NCBI GenBank assembly: GCA_022393335.1
Contig: JAJEKB010020913.1
Coordinates: 24,117-88,116 of the forward strand
Length of the DNA: 64,000 bases
Reading direction: 5' to 3'
Origin: Macrotrachela quadricornifera
Taxonomy: Eukaryota > Rotifera > Eurotatoria > Philodinida > Philodinidae
In this document: positions 12,475 through 22,626 of the stretch, in pieces
Layout of the letters: every line of letters begins with the position of its first letter
Numbering within the stretch: the first letter of the stretch is position 1
Translations under genes and position numbers: made by a program
Notes under the pieces: generated by a model
Database searches by the model: none
What the model was told of the DNA's origin: nothing
The model's input: only the letters and a program-made list of their open reading frames with translations

Positions 12475-13370
12475 CAGGGTGTTTCATAAATATCTCCCGG
12501 ATAAGAAATTTAAATATCCCCATTGTGGCTCGAGCAAACAAGCTGATTTTTTTATCAATGATGGAGACATGTTCAAAATTTATATTCCCAAAGACATGCC
12601 TAGAGAGACCCTTTGTTAAGTAATACTATTGATATCAACCAAAAAAATTTTACTTTTTCACAAACAGAAACACAGTGGCCCAAAAGTCACGCAACGAAGA
12701 AAAAATTGTATATCTCAGCTATAGCTCAAGCAAACGGACTGACTTTTTTACCAATAATAGAGGCATGTTTGCACTCTAAATCCATACAGACAAGGTTAGA
12801 GAATGCATTTGTTAAGTATCACTAATGACCTCAACAAAAAAGATTTACTTTTTCACAGATAGAGAAACAAAACAAAATACTCAACAAAGGATCCCTCTAG
12901 GCACGTCTTTATGAACATGAAGCTTGAATATGCCTCTTGAATTGATAAAAGAATCGGCTTGTTTACATGAGCCAGAATGGAGATACTCACTTTTTTTCTC
13001 GATTGCGTGATTTTTGGGTCATCCTGACAAGCCAAGTTGCCGAAAAAGAATCGGATATCTCCATTACGGCTCGAGCAAACGAGCTGATTTTTTTATCAAC
13101 AGTAGAACCACGTTCAAGCTTTATATCCATAAAGGCATGCCTCGAGAGATCCTTTGTTAAGTATATCATTCTTTTTCCTATCCGCGAAAAAGTAAAATTT
13201 TTTTGGTTGATATCAATAGTATTACTTAACAAAGGGTCTCTCTAGGCATGTCTTTGGGAATATAAATTTTGAACATGTCTCTATCATTGATAAAAAAATC
13301 AGCTTGTTTGCTCGAGCCACAATGGAGATATTTAAATTTCTTATCCGGGAGATATTTATGAAACACCCTG
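12475..13370. mobile_element. TA-flanked (mariner-like) non-autonomous element, 896 bp
   Basis: The termini are cagggtgtttcataaata and the exact reverse complement. They are flanked by TA on both sides (12473-12474, 13371-13372), the Tc1/mariner target preference. Outer arms of about 180 bp (12475-12660 and 13195-13370) are almost identical in inverted orientation. The middle contains further diverged copies of the same roughly 110-150 bp unit (gctcgagcaaac...tttttatcaa...ccttgttaagta) in both orientations (near 12700-12850, 12880-12990, 13050-13170). No transposase frame. Low arm divergence suggests a recent origin or gene conversion. Confidence 0.75.
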
Positions 13371-13476
13371 TATGTAGAAGAATCCATCTTAAATAACCGT
13401 TCAAAGCGTTTATAAAATTTGATTTTGTTTCAAGAAAACCACCTAAAAAAACTTGATTACTATAATACATTCAAAC

Positions 13477-14538
13477 CAGGACTACCAAGTGTACCCCGTT
13501 TTGGGATATTATACCCCATTTGGCCATTTTATACCCCATTTGAATTTTTGAGCCTCTAGCACGATACACTGATTTTTGATAGATATAAATTATTTTTCAT
13601 ATTGAAGCTCATAGCGCCTCTGTAGAGACACTTATATTGAGCAATATTGGTGAAGAATTGGCTAAGGGTTGGTAATATCTGTTTCATTGATTTAATTTTA
13701 TTGCAACTTACTTTTTTCTATTTTTTAGCCGAAATAAATTTCGATAGGTCCGTTTTTCTCTTTACAGTCATATTAAGCATTCAATTAAAACTAGGCAAAG
13801 TTCAGTGTTAAATAACTGAAATTGTAGCTATTAAACTAAAAATCAGATTGAACTCGAAGTCAAAATGTAATATTTTCTTTTTACATTTTTTCGAAACGAA
13901 CCCGATTTAATCATGTGTACGCAACGACAAGAAAAGTATTGCCATATTAAAAACCCTGTTCCAGTTGATTATAATATTCAGCACGTCTTAATTTAAAATG
14001 TTGTATTTTTTATAGATTATAGTTGTTTTACTTATCACATTGATGGCGATAGGTATATTGTTTTTTTCATAATTTGAGAAAAGTTAGGTTCCGTTATTCA
14101 TAATAACTGTAATACTATAAAACGGCTTTTGCCAAGGTTACTATTATAGATAAGAGTTATACAGATTTCTTTATTAGAAATAAAAGAATTAGCATCTCAT
14201 GTCAGAATATGGCAGAAATACTCATGTTTTTCTACTCTATGAAGGTTTTACATCGCCCTATGCGAGAATTGACCCGTGGATCTCATCGCATCTAGCGTAT
14301 TAAAGTATTGTTTAATTGTGATAGTATGCTCTCTTGTATAAAATACTCAATAAACTCGAAATTCAACAGAAAGCAGTGAAAAATAATGTTCTTTTTGGAG
14401 AGAACAGGCTTTTCAGATAGTTTTTCCACAGTAATCTTTTTCTTTTAGAAAAAATTGCGTATCCCAACAATGTATCCTAATCGTATCCCGTTTAAAGTAC
14501 GATGCACCCCATTTGAAAACTAACACTTGGTAGCCCTG
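13477..14538. mobile_element. hAT-type element, 1062 bp, perfect 8-bp duplication
   Basis: The left end is caggactaccaagtgt. The right end, reverse-complemented, is cagggctaccaagtgt, with one mismatch in 16. Identical direct repeats attcaaac flank it (13469-13476 and 14539-14546). Subterminal 'taccccattt' units occur at the left, with 'caccccatttg' at the right. No transposase frame was seen in the AT-rich interior. Confidence 0.85.
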
Positions 14539-16674
14539 ATTCAAACACAAATGAAAAAAAAATATGATTAGTCTTTATAGACTAAGAAAATAAACAATGG
14601 TTTGGTTATGCATTGTTAGATATAATCTGTGATTTGTCCGCGTTAACTTCTAATGAGAAAAATGTTAAGATTGTTTTTGTTCAAAATGACATCTATTTAA
14701 TCCCAACATGAGAGTGTGTTTCATTTACCACTATTCTCTAAGAGAACAATGTCAAGTATACATTCTTTCTCTGTACATTGAGAAACAAAGAATTTTCTTT
14801 ATTTCCACAGGAAATCATTGTTTCATTGCGTACATTATTTCTGTTGCAAACAGGAGAATAAAGTATGATAAATTAAATATAACTGGATAAAAAAAATTTC
14901 GAACCGAACTGAATCGAACCGAACCGAACGGAAACGAATCGATGACATCTCTGATCGTTAACTCTAGTTTTGGACTGATATTTTTCGATAAGACTTTTTT
15001 CTTTTCCGAAATTTAAAATCTAACACCTTTCTAGCTATACGTCGCGTGTGAAGGATTTTGCGGAACCTATGTAAGACTCGAAATTGTGCGCTTGTGGGTC
15101 CATTTTGCTCTTCTAATGATGCTACTGTGATTTTCTCAGCAGTTAGCGTAAATATTTTGTTTAGTATGGTGAAGGTGTTGCTGTGGGTTGCCATTTATGT
15201 GTCGCGGAAAGGGTTGCACCGAATTAGTTGGCAAGCATCAAAATTAAGGGTTAGATATGTGAAATGTGAAATGTGAAAACTTGATCCAGTTGAATAGTAT
15301 TTCTAACATTGTATAAGTAATTAAGATATGCACACAAGTGAAATTTGCAAGTGAAAAACAATATGGCTATCATATAGGGTTCTTGCAGCCTCAGGGGAAT
15401 TTTCAGGCGAACAGTTTGGATTTCATTACTGGGTATTCATGAAAGATTCCGACTTGAATAGAATTGAATTCATCTATTAGTAAGAACTTGTGTGTCGGCT
15501 TCTATTATTCTAAATATTCATGTACACTTGGAAAGGGAAGTATAAAATAACAGAACGTATTTTTCCATATGAGAGAAGACGTGTGGGTATAATCGATTTT
15601 GTATATGAATAGATATATAAAACTGCCGAAAGCTAGCTGAACGATAGAGAAAGCTTCATCCGATGTATTAACACATCACAATATTCATAAAAAATGTGTT
15701 ATAAATCGGAATGGTTCACTGTGGATACTATTATTAACTAGATGACATATAGTGTATTTCTAGTGATTTTACGGGTGTATAGAATCATGCTGATACGGGT
15801 AACTATGTTAATTTTTCTTTCAAGCTGATGTCTGCATTAAAAATGCGGTGTTTTCTTGTAATAGAAGATCAAATAGTTATGAATGAATTGAGACAGTTAT
15901 AAGATTGATTTTTGTATTTTGTCCTACATCGTTAAGTTTTGAGCAGTCATCATTTCACTATTGTAGTATCGGATTTTATCGGATTAAGTTACTCAGATCC
16001 GATTGGCTGCGTAATCCGACGGGTTCCAACACGATTTTGTGACCAGGTCTTCGATGATATACATATAAGATCCGATACATTCCGATCGGATCCGACTCTG
16101 GATTTGGTTCATCTGGGTATCAAAAACAACACGTGCAAGTATACATGCAGGAGTAAAAACTTATCTGGATTCTGATGTACTTTTGAGCTTAGCACAAACA
16201 ATTAGACATACAACCTCTGTTTTAGTTTTTTCCATATGATCCTTCCTTTAGTCAATGGAGTATTTGCATCCTTGAGAAAGAGTACATGTTGGTTTTATAA
16301 TGAACCCGCATGAAAAACAAGTTTATATCTCCGATAAAAAGCATTGATTAAACTTCACATTCTAGGATTTTAACCAGTATCGGCTACTTTACTGATGATA
16401 TAAATTTGCACCGCATTGAAAGATATCATATATATTAGTACAGTAGTGCAGCCAAACTAGTAACACTAATAATTGTATATCTCTGCTTGAACGGTCTGAG
16501 AAACCAAATCCTTTGAGGGTGTTTAATAGTCCACTGAAGTCTATCACTTGGACATATACTCGATTCAAAAGTGAGGAGATAGTCGGGGGTGTTCCTTCGT
16601 AAACTTATTTCTGTTAAAACAACCCCTAATTAGTTTGGAACATACTTAGTTTTAATTAATAATAGAAATGATTG

Positions 16675-16730
16675 GCTAGTCGTTCGTCGATGCTTTTTCG
16701 GGGGGCCACTGATGAATAGCCCCTCGTCTG
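16675..16730. repeat. Mini-hairpin repeat, copy 4
   Basis: It shares the block ggctagtcgttcgtcgatgc with the copy at 2664, followed by a g-rich loop and gccactgatgaatagcccct. The 3' arm is more diverged than in copies 1 and 2. Confidence 0.4.
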
Positions 16731-16770
16731 TGCGTCCGTTCTTCTTCATTCTTTGTAGCTTTCTCTATAT

Positions 16771-16986
16771 CAGAGGTGGGCTACTCACCTGAAAAAGGGA
16801 ATTAATTTGATTCGATTCATTTGAAAAAATTTTCAACTCAATTTAATTCAATAATTTTTGATATAATTTTTAATTCAACTCAGTTCGATAGCTTTTTAAA
16901 AAATTTTCAATTCAACTCGTTTTAATTCAAGAATCGAACCGAATCGAGTTGAGTTGAGCGTTTTTTGATTGAGTTTTCCAGCTCTG
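16771..16986. mobile_element. Possible hAT-type MITE with ttcaactcaattt subterminal repeats
   Basis: It begins cagaggtgggc and ends ccagctctg (reverse complement cagagctgg), both hAT-like termini. The interior is built from aattcaactcaattt/gaatcgagttgagtt units in both orientations. The flanking 8-mers do not match, so the boundaries are uncertain. Confidence 0.4.
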
Positions 16987-17499
16987 TTATTTACATACCT
17001 CGTTATTAGATTTCTGAACACTTAAACATCCAGCCTGAAACTGTTGTGATTGATCAAGAGCTCGACATCGAAAACTCATCATTTCTTGAAACTTAGACCG
17101 CATAAACTGTGATTGAATGAGAGCATAAGCTCGCAAATCTCTGATTCATTGCATTTTCAGCCTTATAAAATCTCAAATCTCCTAAACTAACATTGAAAAT
17201 CTATGATTCAATGAACTGTTCAAGTACAACACTTTTGTTGATTGGAAGCACAACATCAAAAATCCTAGATGGAATTGACTTCTGACTTCAAAAACTCTAA
17301 TTGTGAAGAAAGCGAGCTCGAAAACATCCGTTTCTATGAAGCCTGGAGCCAAAAGAAAAGGCGCTTGGCTCAAAGTGCGACATTAGAAAACTTTAATCGG
17401 GTTATTTTCCAGATTGCGAAAATCGGTTTCGTAATATTACGCTTATTAAACCTGCGCACTATGGCCTGACACAAACAGACATATACACGAAATCCTATC

Positions 17500-17976
17500 A
17501 GTACTTTTCATATAACCTCACTTCGGTCAAAAGAAAAAATCTATTTGAAAACATTGAAAAAAAAACTAATAGTGCCATTCGATTCCTCGACCTGAATAGC
17601 TTTCGTCAAACTTTATAAAAAATCATTTTTTTCTTAAAAAAAGCCTTTTTTAACAAAAAATTTAGTTGAAAACATTGGAAAACTAATAGTACCATTCGAT
17701 TCCTCGACCCCGATTACCTTNNNNNNNNNNATTGGAAAACTAATAGTACCATTCGATTCCTCGACCCCGATTACCTTTGGTCAAACTTTATAAACAATCA
17801 TTTTTTTCGTAAAAAAGCCTGTTCTTTGTGTAAAAAAATTAATTTCGAAAAATTTTGAAAAACCGACACCACCAATCGATTCGTCGACCTCAAAAACCTA
17901 TGTATCGAATTGTTTTCAGAACTACTGGTGAGTTTTCATTGGTTTAGTGAATGCTGAATTCTGATTGACTTGGTTG

Positions 17977-18007
<31 letters not shown>

Positions 18008-18070
18008 TTTAAGCATTTTAGCCGGCGTATTTAAACGCCCTATAACCCTTTCTTTCAGAAAAGGGAACTA
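17500..18070 (+). repeat. Dispersed repeat, copy 2, with tandem units, assembly gap and (gaca)n
   Basis: There are three to four units containing 'taccattcgattcctcgacc' and 'tcaaactttataaa'. An N10 gap at 17721-17730 lies between near-identical flanks, so the unit number is probably collapsed. A gaca microsatellite follows at about 17975-18003, then a tail ending ttcagaaaaggga. The motif order matches 230-620. Confidence 0.55.
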
Positions 18071-19679
18071 TTTTCAATGATAATATTATTAATTATAATA
18101 AAATGGTCATGTTTTCTCTGTATCAAATCAGTCATATGTTCTTGAACATGTTTAACATTATTATGAATATTATTGTTCTAAATAAAATCTATATTTGACA
18201 CATTATAAATCAGTACAACTGTTGTGTTTTTATGTATTAAACTTTTCATCTTTTCCTAATTACTACAATCATTGCACCCATCGACTACTACTCTAGCAAC
18301 CGCAATCGTTTCCTAAGAGAGGAGGAGCTCTCTTGCTTCTTTCTATCTGTTTCTCATTTACAGTATCATTCTTTTTATTTTTTCAGTTGAAAAGATAGAA
18401 AAAAACTTGTTTTTCAGTAATAAAAATCATCAAATATGTGCAACAGTTTTGCAATGATAAACTGGCAAAAATCCGGTTTCGTTCGGCCGAACCGGAACCG
18501 GATTGCCGGACCGCTTTCAACTCTGCTACAAACACATCTGACCATCTAACGATATTCGCTTTTCCAGAAACTCGATTTCCGTTCATTTCTGGTCAATCAA
18601 TAGGGTTTTGAGGTAAATGAAGCTCATATGTGATTTGCAATCAGACATGAGCGAGTCTGAGTCATGACTCTCACTCGAGTCATTCGTTCACAAAAAGTTC
18701 CAGTTGCTATTATAAAAAAAACCAATGTTATGTCACATTGTGTAATATGACATCAGGATGATTAGTTATGGATATTTTCCGTTTATATTCATTCTTTTTC
18801 TTTTCTATACATATGTTCCTTCTTTCTATTAAGTATTTTTCATGTTGTATTTCTTTTGTATTATGAAACTTTTTTTGATTATTCCATTCTATCTTGTTTT
18901 TAGTATACTATATAAGCTTATATATATTGGGGAGACTGATTGTCGACGAGAAGATATTACATCGAATAAACCATATATACATCAACGAAGGTAAAGTCTA
19001 ACAACTGAAATATATGAAATTAAATTTTGTCTGACGCATATAGACATGCACCAGTTTCAGTCGATTGGGTCTCAGTCAGGCTGAGTTGTTGTCCGAACTA
19101 CTTTTCTTACAGTTATGACTTTCTTGCGTTAGTAGAGTTTTAAGCCACACGGCTGTTCATATTCTATTCTATCCAATAATTACTTTTAATATCCTTGTGC
19201 TAATCTTCCCCTACAGAAATCATATTTCATGGTGTAATCAAAATTTTTCAGTCAAAAGAGGATAGTAATACGGTATAGAGCGCGCTACTGACACAAAATA
19301 TCTTCATGCATAAACAATGACGCGTTTAGTCGTAAGATATAGAGCTACAACTATTAGGGCATCGCCTCAAATATCACCTCGGTATATGCATACACAAACT
19401 GAAAGTACTCTATTTTGGTTGTATCCTAGACCACTATAGGCTAGATCAGGACAATGCTGTTTCACAGAATTCTACCGTTTTATCAGTCTATAGAAGAGCT
19501 CTAACACTATCAGAATCACAGCATCACTGTGTAATGCTACCATGCATGTATACATCCTATTTTAATCTTTTTGACAAAAATCAAAAATTTTATTTTTTAA
19601 GAAAAAAGCTCGTAGCCAAAGGGTTAAATCTACTGCATTAGAACAATTTTTTCAAGAACTTTTTTCGCAAGGGGAAAAA
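18071..19679. other. Gene-free stretch
   Basis: There is a cggttccgg-rich patch at 18478-18525 ending in ctttcaactctg, which resembles a lone hAT terminus (reverse complement cagagttgaaag). No partner end or target duplication was found. Nothing else is recognisable. Confidence 0.3.
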
Positions 19680-19940
19680 CTAATCGCAAACACGCTCGTA
19701 ATCGAAGAGATATGGCATTTCATATTGTCCAGTATCGCAATTATATAGCTCTGTGATTATATGCACAGAAATACGATCGTTTATAGACAAATAAAGTTCG
19801 TCTACAGCTTTAATTTTTCTTTGTATTTCTTCGTATACGATTATATTTCTATATATACGGTTTGAAGATTTACGAACCTCCAAAATCTGATGGTATACGA
19901 TGAAACTTGGAAGGCGAGGAGTTACTTCATTTTAACAGTA
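19680..19940 (-). pseudogene. Unrecognised coding-like fragment (about 84 codons)
   Basis: An open stretch without an ATG translates to a protein-like sequence. It contains RKSSNRIYRNIIVYEEIQRK and ITELYNCDTGQYEMPYLFDY and ends FDYERVCD before a stop. Composition (balanced charge, aromatic residues, no low complexity) is unlike the random frames nearby. The upstream limit is an in-frame stop near 19940 with no clear splice site. I do not recognise the family. It could be a 3' exon of a lost gene or part of a transposon protein. The stretch from 19941 to 20574 shows nothing else. Confidence 0.3.
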
Positions 19941-20574
19941 AGTCAATCGCGTAAGGTAATCAAGTCGCATACCATAGATTTTTTATTCAACCCAGCAATT
20001 TTGAAGGACTAAATATTGTCGGATATAGCATGAAAACTTTTATTGATATCTAAATTCTGGCAACTTTTTTCTTTGACACATGCGTTACGCTACGAGTGAG
20101 CTATCCATTGTTAGATTCACATCACAAGCTTCCCTGAGACTGAAAAAAATGGTCAAGAAAAGTAAGCTCGAAATTATAATTTTACATGTCGATCTTAACC
20201 AGAAAAACTTGCTACTATCGTGAAAGAATGACAGATTCACGTTGTAAACATAAATGACTTATTTTGTCTGTGCTAGAGCGCTATAAAAATTGGACTCCTA
20301 TTATGGATATATAATATCATTGAAGTTGGTCACTAAAGTCAAATATTTTAGCCTCTTTAGCTATACAACTTGACTGATTAGTATATCAGGTTTTTATGTG
20401 ATATTTTTATATGATATGGTAGTATTAATCAATATATTCATGGATATTTTCGTCAATAACCTACGTTTTCGTGAGAAAAGAAGAAAAATAAGAGTTTTCT
20501 GGATAAAGAGACTAAAAATACGAGTCTTACACCTTTACATCCTCAATTCAATTTAATATTGTTTGCTTTTTAGC

Positions 20575-21018
20575 ATGGCATTAATTCCCATCGGCCCTAC
20601 TGTTAAATCTTGTAAAGGTCATCGATGCGATAAGTGCGGCAGATGCCGTGATTGGCAATTCATTGGCGATAGTAAAACATGGGACTGGGTGCGCAATTTC
20701 AATAGTTGGACCGATGACGATCTATATCGTTGGCATTCTGACGTATACAAACAATTTATAAAGCGGGATCTTTTCACCTGTACTCATGATTCTATTTCTA
20801 CTCTTGATCTTCTTGGTATTCACATGCGGCTCAATCTTAATTCTCATGAAAATGGAAGTGCCAGTTTCGAGAGTATTGAAGATAGTAATAAAGATTGTAT
20901 TCTTAATGGTGTTAATAATACGTTTAGTGATGGCGGTCAACGTATTGCTCCGAATTATGTTGGTATTAATCGTTCTGTTTTCGGCCGTCCTCATAGCTGC
21001 TTATGCGATCGAGAGTGA
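20575..21018 (+). CDS. Small Cys-rich protein, possibly bdelloid-specific (hypothetical)
   Basis: A 147-codon frame starting at the ATG at 20575. Near its N terminus is CKGHRCDKCGRCRDW, a knuckle-like pattern (C-x4-C-x2-C-x2-C), then a Trp-rich segment (TWDWVRNFNSWTDDDLYRW). It ends HSCLCDRE. The second half (residues about 75-140) is Asn/Ser-rich and less convincing, and another frame there encodes a hydrophobic stretch, so a frameshift or intron is possible. The ATG is directly preceded by a pyrimidine-tract-plus-ag (tgctttttag), so it could alternatively be an internal exon. No function is assigned; zinc binding is an inference from the cysteines. Confidence 0.45.
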   Translation: MALIPIGPTVKSCKGHRCDKCGRCRDWQFIGDSKTWDWVRNFNSWTDDDLYRWHSDVYKQFIKRDLFTCTHDSISTLDLLGIHMRLNLNSHENGSASFESIEDSNKDCILNGVNNTFSDGGQRIAPNYVGINRSVFGRPHSCLCDRE

Positions 21019-21399
21019 TGGATGAGGACTGGCAAAGTTTTATTACCAGCTACTATCATCCAGATTTATTATTTTACTAGTCAAGAGATATTTTTTGTTT
21101 TAATGCATCAGAAGAAACCCAGAAAAGTCTGAAATAAAGAAATATGTTTTGTGTTAGCTACATATTTAATTTAAAAAGAAATTGATTTGTAACATTTGCA
21201 AATACAAATATGTTTACTAAGGATGAGTTTTAAAGATGATTCGGTAATACAAAAAGAACACATGGAGTGGATTCCGAAGGGAATGCACTCTCTTTTTTCT
21301 TCTCACTTGTCCAAGGACAGTATTCACATAAATAAATCGAATATATCCACAACCAACACGCTTCATTCAATGCGCAAGATTGAATGAAAAGGATCACTA

Positions 21400-21469
21400 A
21401 ACCAGAGCAAGAAACGAACCTATATCTTCTAATAATCAATCGATTATTCTACCGTTAAACTATCCGATA
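21400..21469 (-). tRNA. tRNA-like sequence, probably a pseudogene or SINE head
   Basis: Read on the minus strand, tagtttaacgg fits the A box and ggttcgtttct approximates the B box. The outer 7-mers tatcgga and tctggtt pair at 6 of 7 positions (two G-T), and the D stem pairs. The anticodon arm does not give a 7-nt loop (aataa/ttatt encloses 8 nt) and the T stem has a mismatch. I therefore do not assign an amino acid and consider it degenerate. Confidence 0.35.
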
Positions 21470-21529
21470 TCTCATCTTAGTTACGAAAAATGTAACTACA
21501 TATCAAATATCTTTTTACAGTTTCGGACA

Positions 21530-21893
21530 CAAATTCGGATCTTAGACAAAAACTATCTAAATAACAGTTGTTTGTTTTGAGCCTTATATTGAGGCGAGGA
21601 CTTCTCAAGTTCTGATCATAGGCAAGACTTCGAGCCCTATCTCTTTACTCAAGCTCGAAAATCAAATGAACAACAAGGATTTTTCTTAATATTTTGGATG
21701 AAATTCCATGTAGTTTTGCCGAAAATACAGATGAGGAACTGTTGGTGTTAACATAATATTTGAGTCTCAGTAAGGAGATAAGACTCGAACTGTTGCCTAT
21801 GATAAAAACTTGAGAAGTTCTCGCCTCGATATAAGATTCAAAACAAACAATCCTTATTTAGATAGTTTTGTCTTGGGTCGGAACTATGTGAAT
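21530..21893. mobile_element. Palindromic MITE (foldback), about 0.36 kb
   Basis: The left arm 21530-21660 and the reverse complement of 21765-21893 share acaaaaactatctaaataa, tttgttttgarycttatat, gaggcgaggacttctcaag and catagcaa-like blocks. Arms are about 85-90% alike by eye. No coding frame. The AT-rich sequence from 21894 to 22620 shows nothing else. Confidence 0.55.
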
Positions 21894-22626
21894 ATGTTCA
21901 AGACAATAATGACACACTAGACTTTCTCGTAAATCAATAATAAAATAAATCAATCTGCTAATCTTATTTTGCTTTTTAGCAAGAAATTATATTGCCGATA
22001 TGGATTAAAAATGATGTGCTTTTAATTAAAAATAAATGCAGAATTTTGCTTCGCCGACGCGTTTTGTATTATTTATTTGAAATAAAAGCATTTATGAGAG
22101 CTCTGCATTTAAAGAACTTTTTGCGCAAAAGAAGAATATAGAAACAAAAAGAAAATGGAAAAGGAAAAAACGAAACGAAAGGAGTGTAATATAACAATAA
22201 TATACGCTAATATATAAGAGCACAAGAAAAATGAATCTATATATATAGAAGAAGATCAACATTGACAATATTATAGTATCATTACAGTTTTTAAACAGTT
22301 AAATACATTGAAGAAAACAATATCATAGGAAAATCTATTTAAACTAAATTAATTTATTTTTAATCGATGATTTATTTTAATATTTTCAATGGATATTCGA
22401 ATCGATTGTTAAATCTTTTTATTATTGAATTAATTATCGAATACTAAATATATATTTATAGAAGTACAAATAAATAAAATGAAGAGAATTTCCATAGTAA
22501 TAGAATTTTCAATAAATAGGTTCAAAATTATTATAATGTTTCTTTTCAGAAATTAAAAGACTGATAAAATAAGTAGAACCACAATTAGACTTAAAAAAGA
22601 AAAGAAAACTGTCATAGTTTATCTTA

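Larger units (their letters stand above)
3140..14953. mobile_element. hAT-like element boundaries with perfect 8-bp target duplication
   Basis: The left end is cagagatgtcatcg at 3140. The right end is its exact reverse complement at 14940-14953. They are flanked by identical 8-bp direct repeats atcgttaa (3132-3139 and 14954-14961), and the tandem array on either side joins up across the insertion. An 8-bp duplication with CAG-type termini is the hAT superfamily pattern. Subterminal ggttcg/cgaacc repeats occur at both ends (3160-3185 and 14895-14935). No transposase frame was found in 11.8 kb. The interior is largely other insertions, so this is a non-autonomous or gutted element swollen by nesting. 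Confidence 0.75.
2761..16119. mobile_element. Outermost inverted-repeat pair of a transposon nest
   Basis: The left end reads tacccaggtgaaccaatccg. The right end, reverse-complemented, reads tacccagatgaaccaaatcc, so about 17 of 20 positions match with a small offset. Both ends continue into sequence rich in tccgat/atcgga repeats (2780-2870 and 15960-16110), as expected of subterminal repeats in a DNA transposon. I see no clear target-site duplication and no transposase. The 13.4-kb span is explained by later insertions (see 3140-14953). The stretch 14962-15950 between the inner element and the right subterminal repeats holds nothing recognisable. Confidence 0.5.
16120..17500. other. Gene-free AT-rich stretch with repeat debris
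   Basis: No supportable gene is seen. It contains mini-hairpin copy 4 (16675-16730) and a possible hAT-type MITE (16771-16986), described separately. The remainder shows nothing recognisable. Confidence 0.4.

Noticed and set aside
17975..18003. gaca repeats as a CRISPR or telomere array
   Set aside because: It is a simple microsatellite without spacers; no CRISPR array or telomeric array is seen in the window.
18383..18586. Frame over the cggttccgg patch
   Set aside because: It is repeat DNA of hAT-terminus type without the second end; no protein features.
20786..21025. Hydrophobic frame overlapping the Cys-rich gene
   Set aside because: Most likely a shadow in another frame (many at-rich codons); kept only as a hint of a frame problem in the gene.
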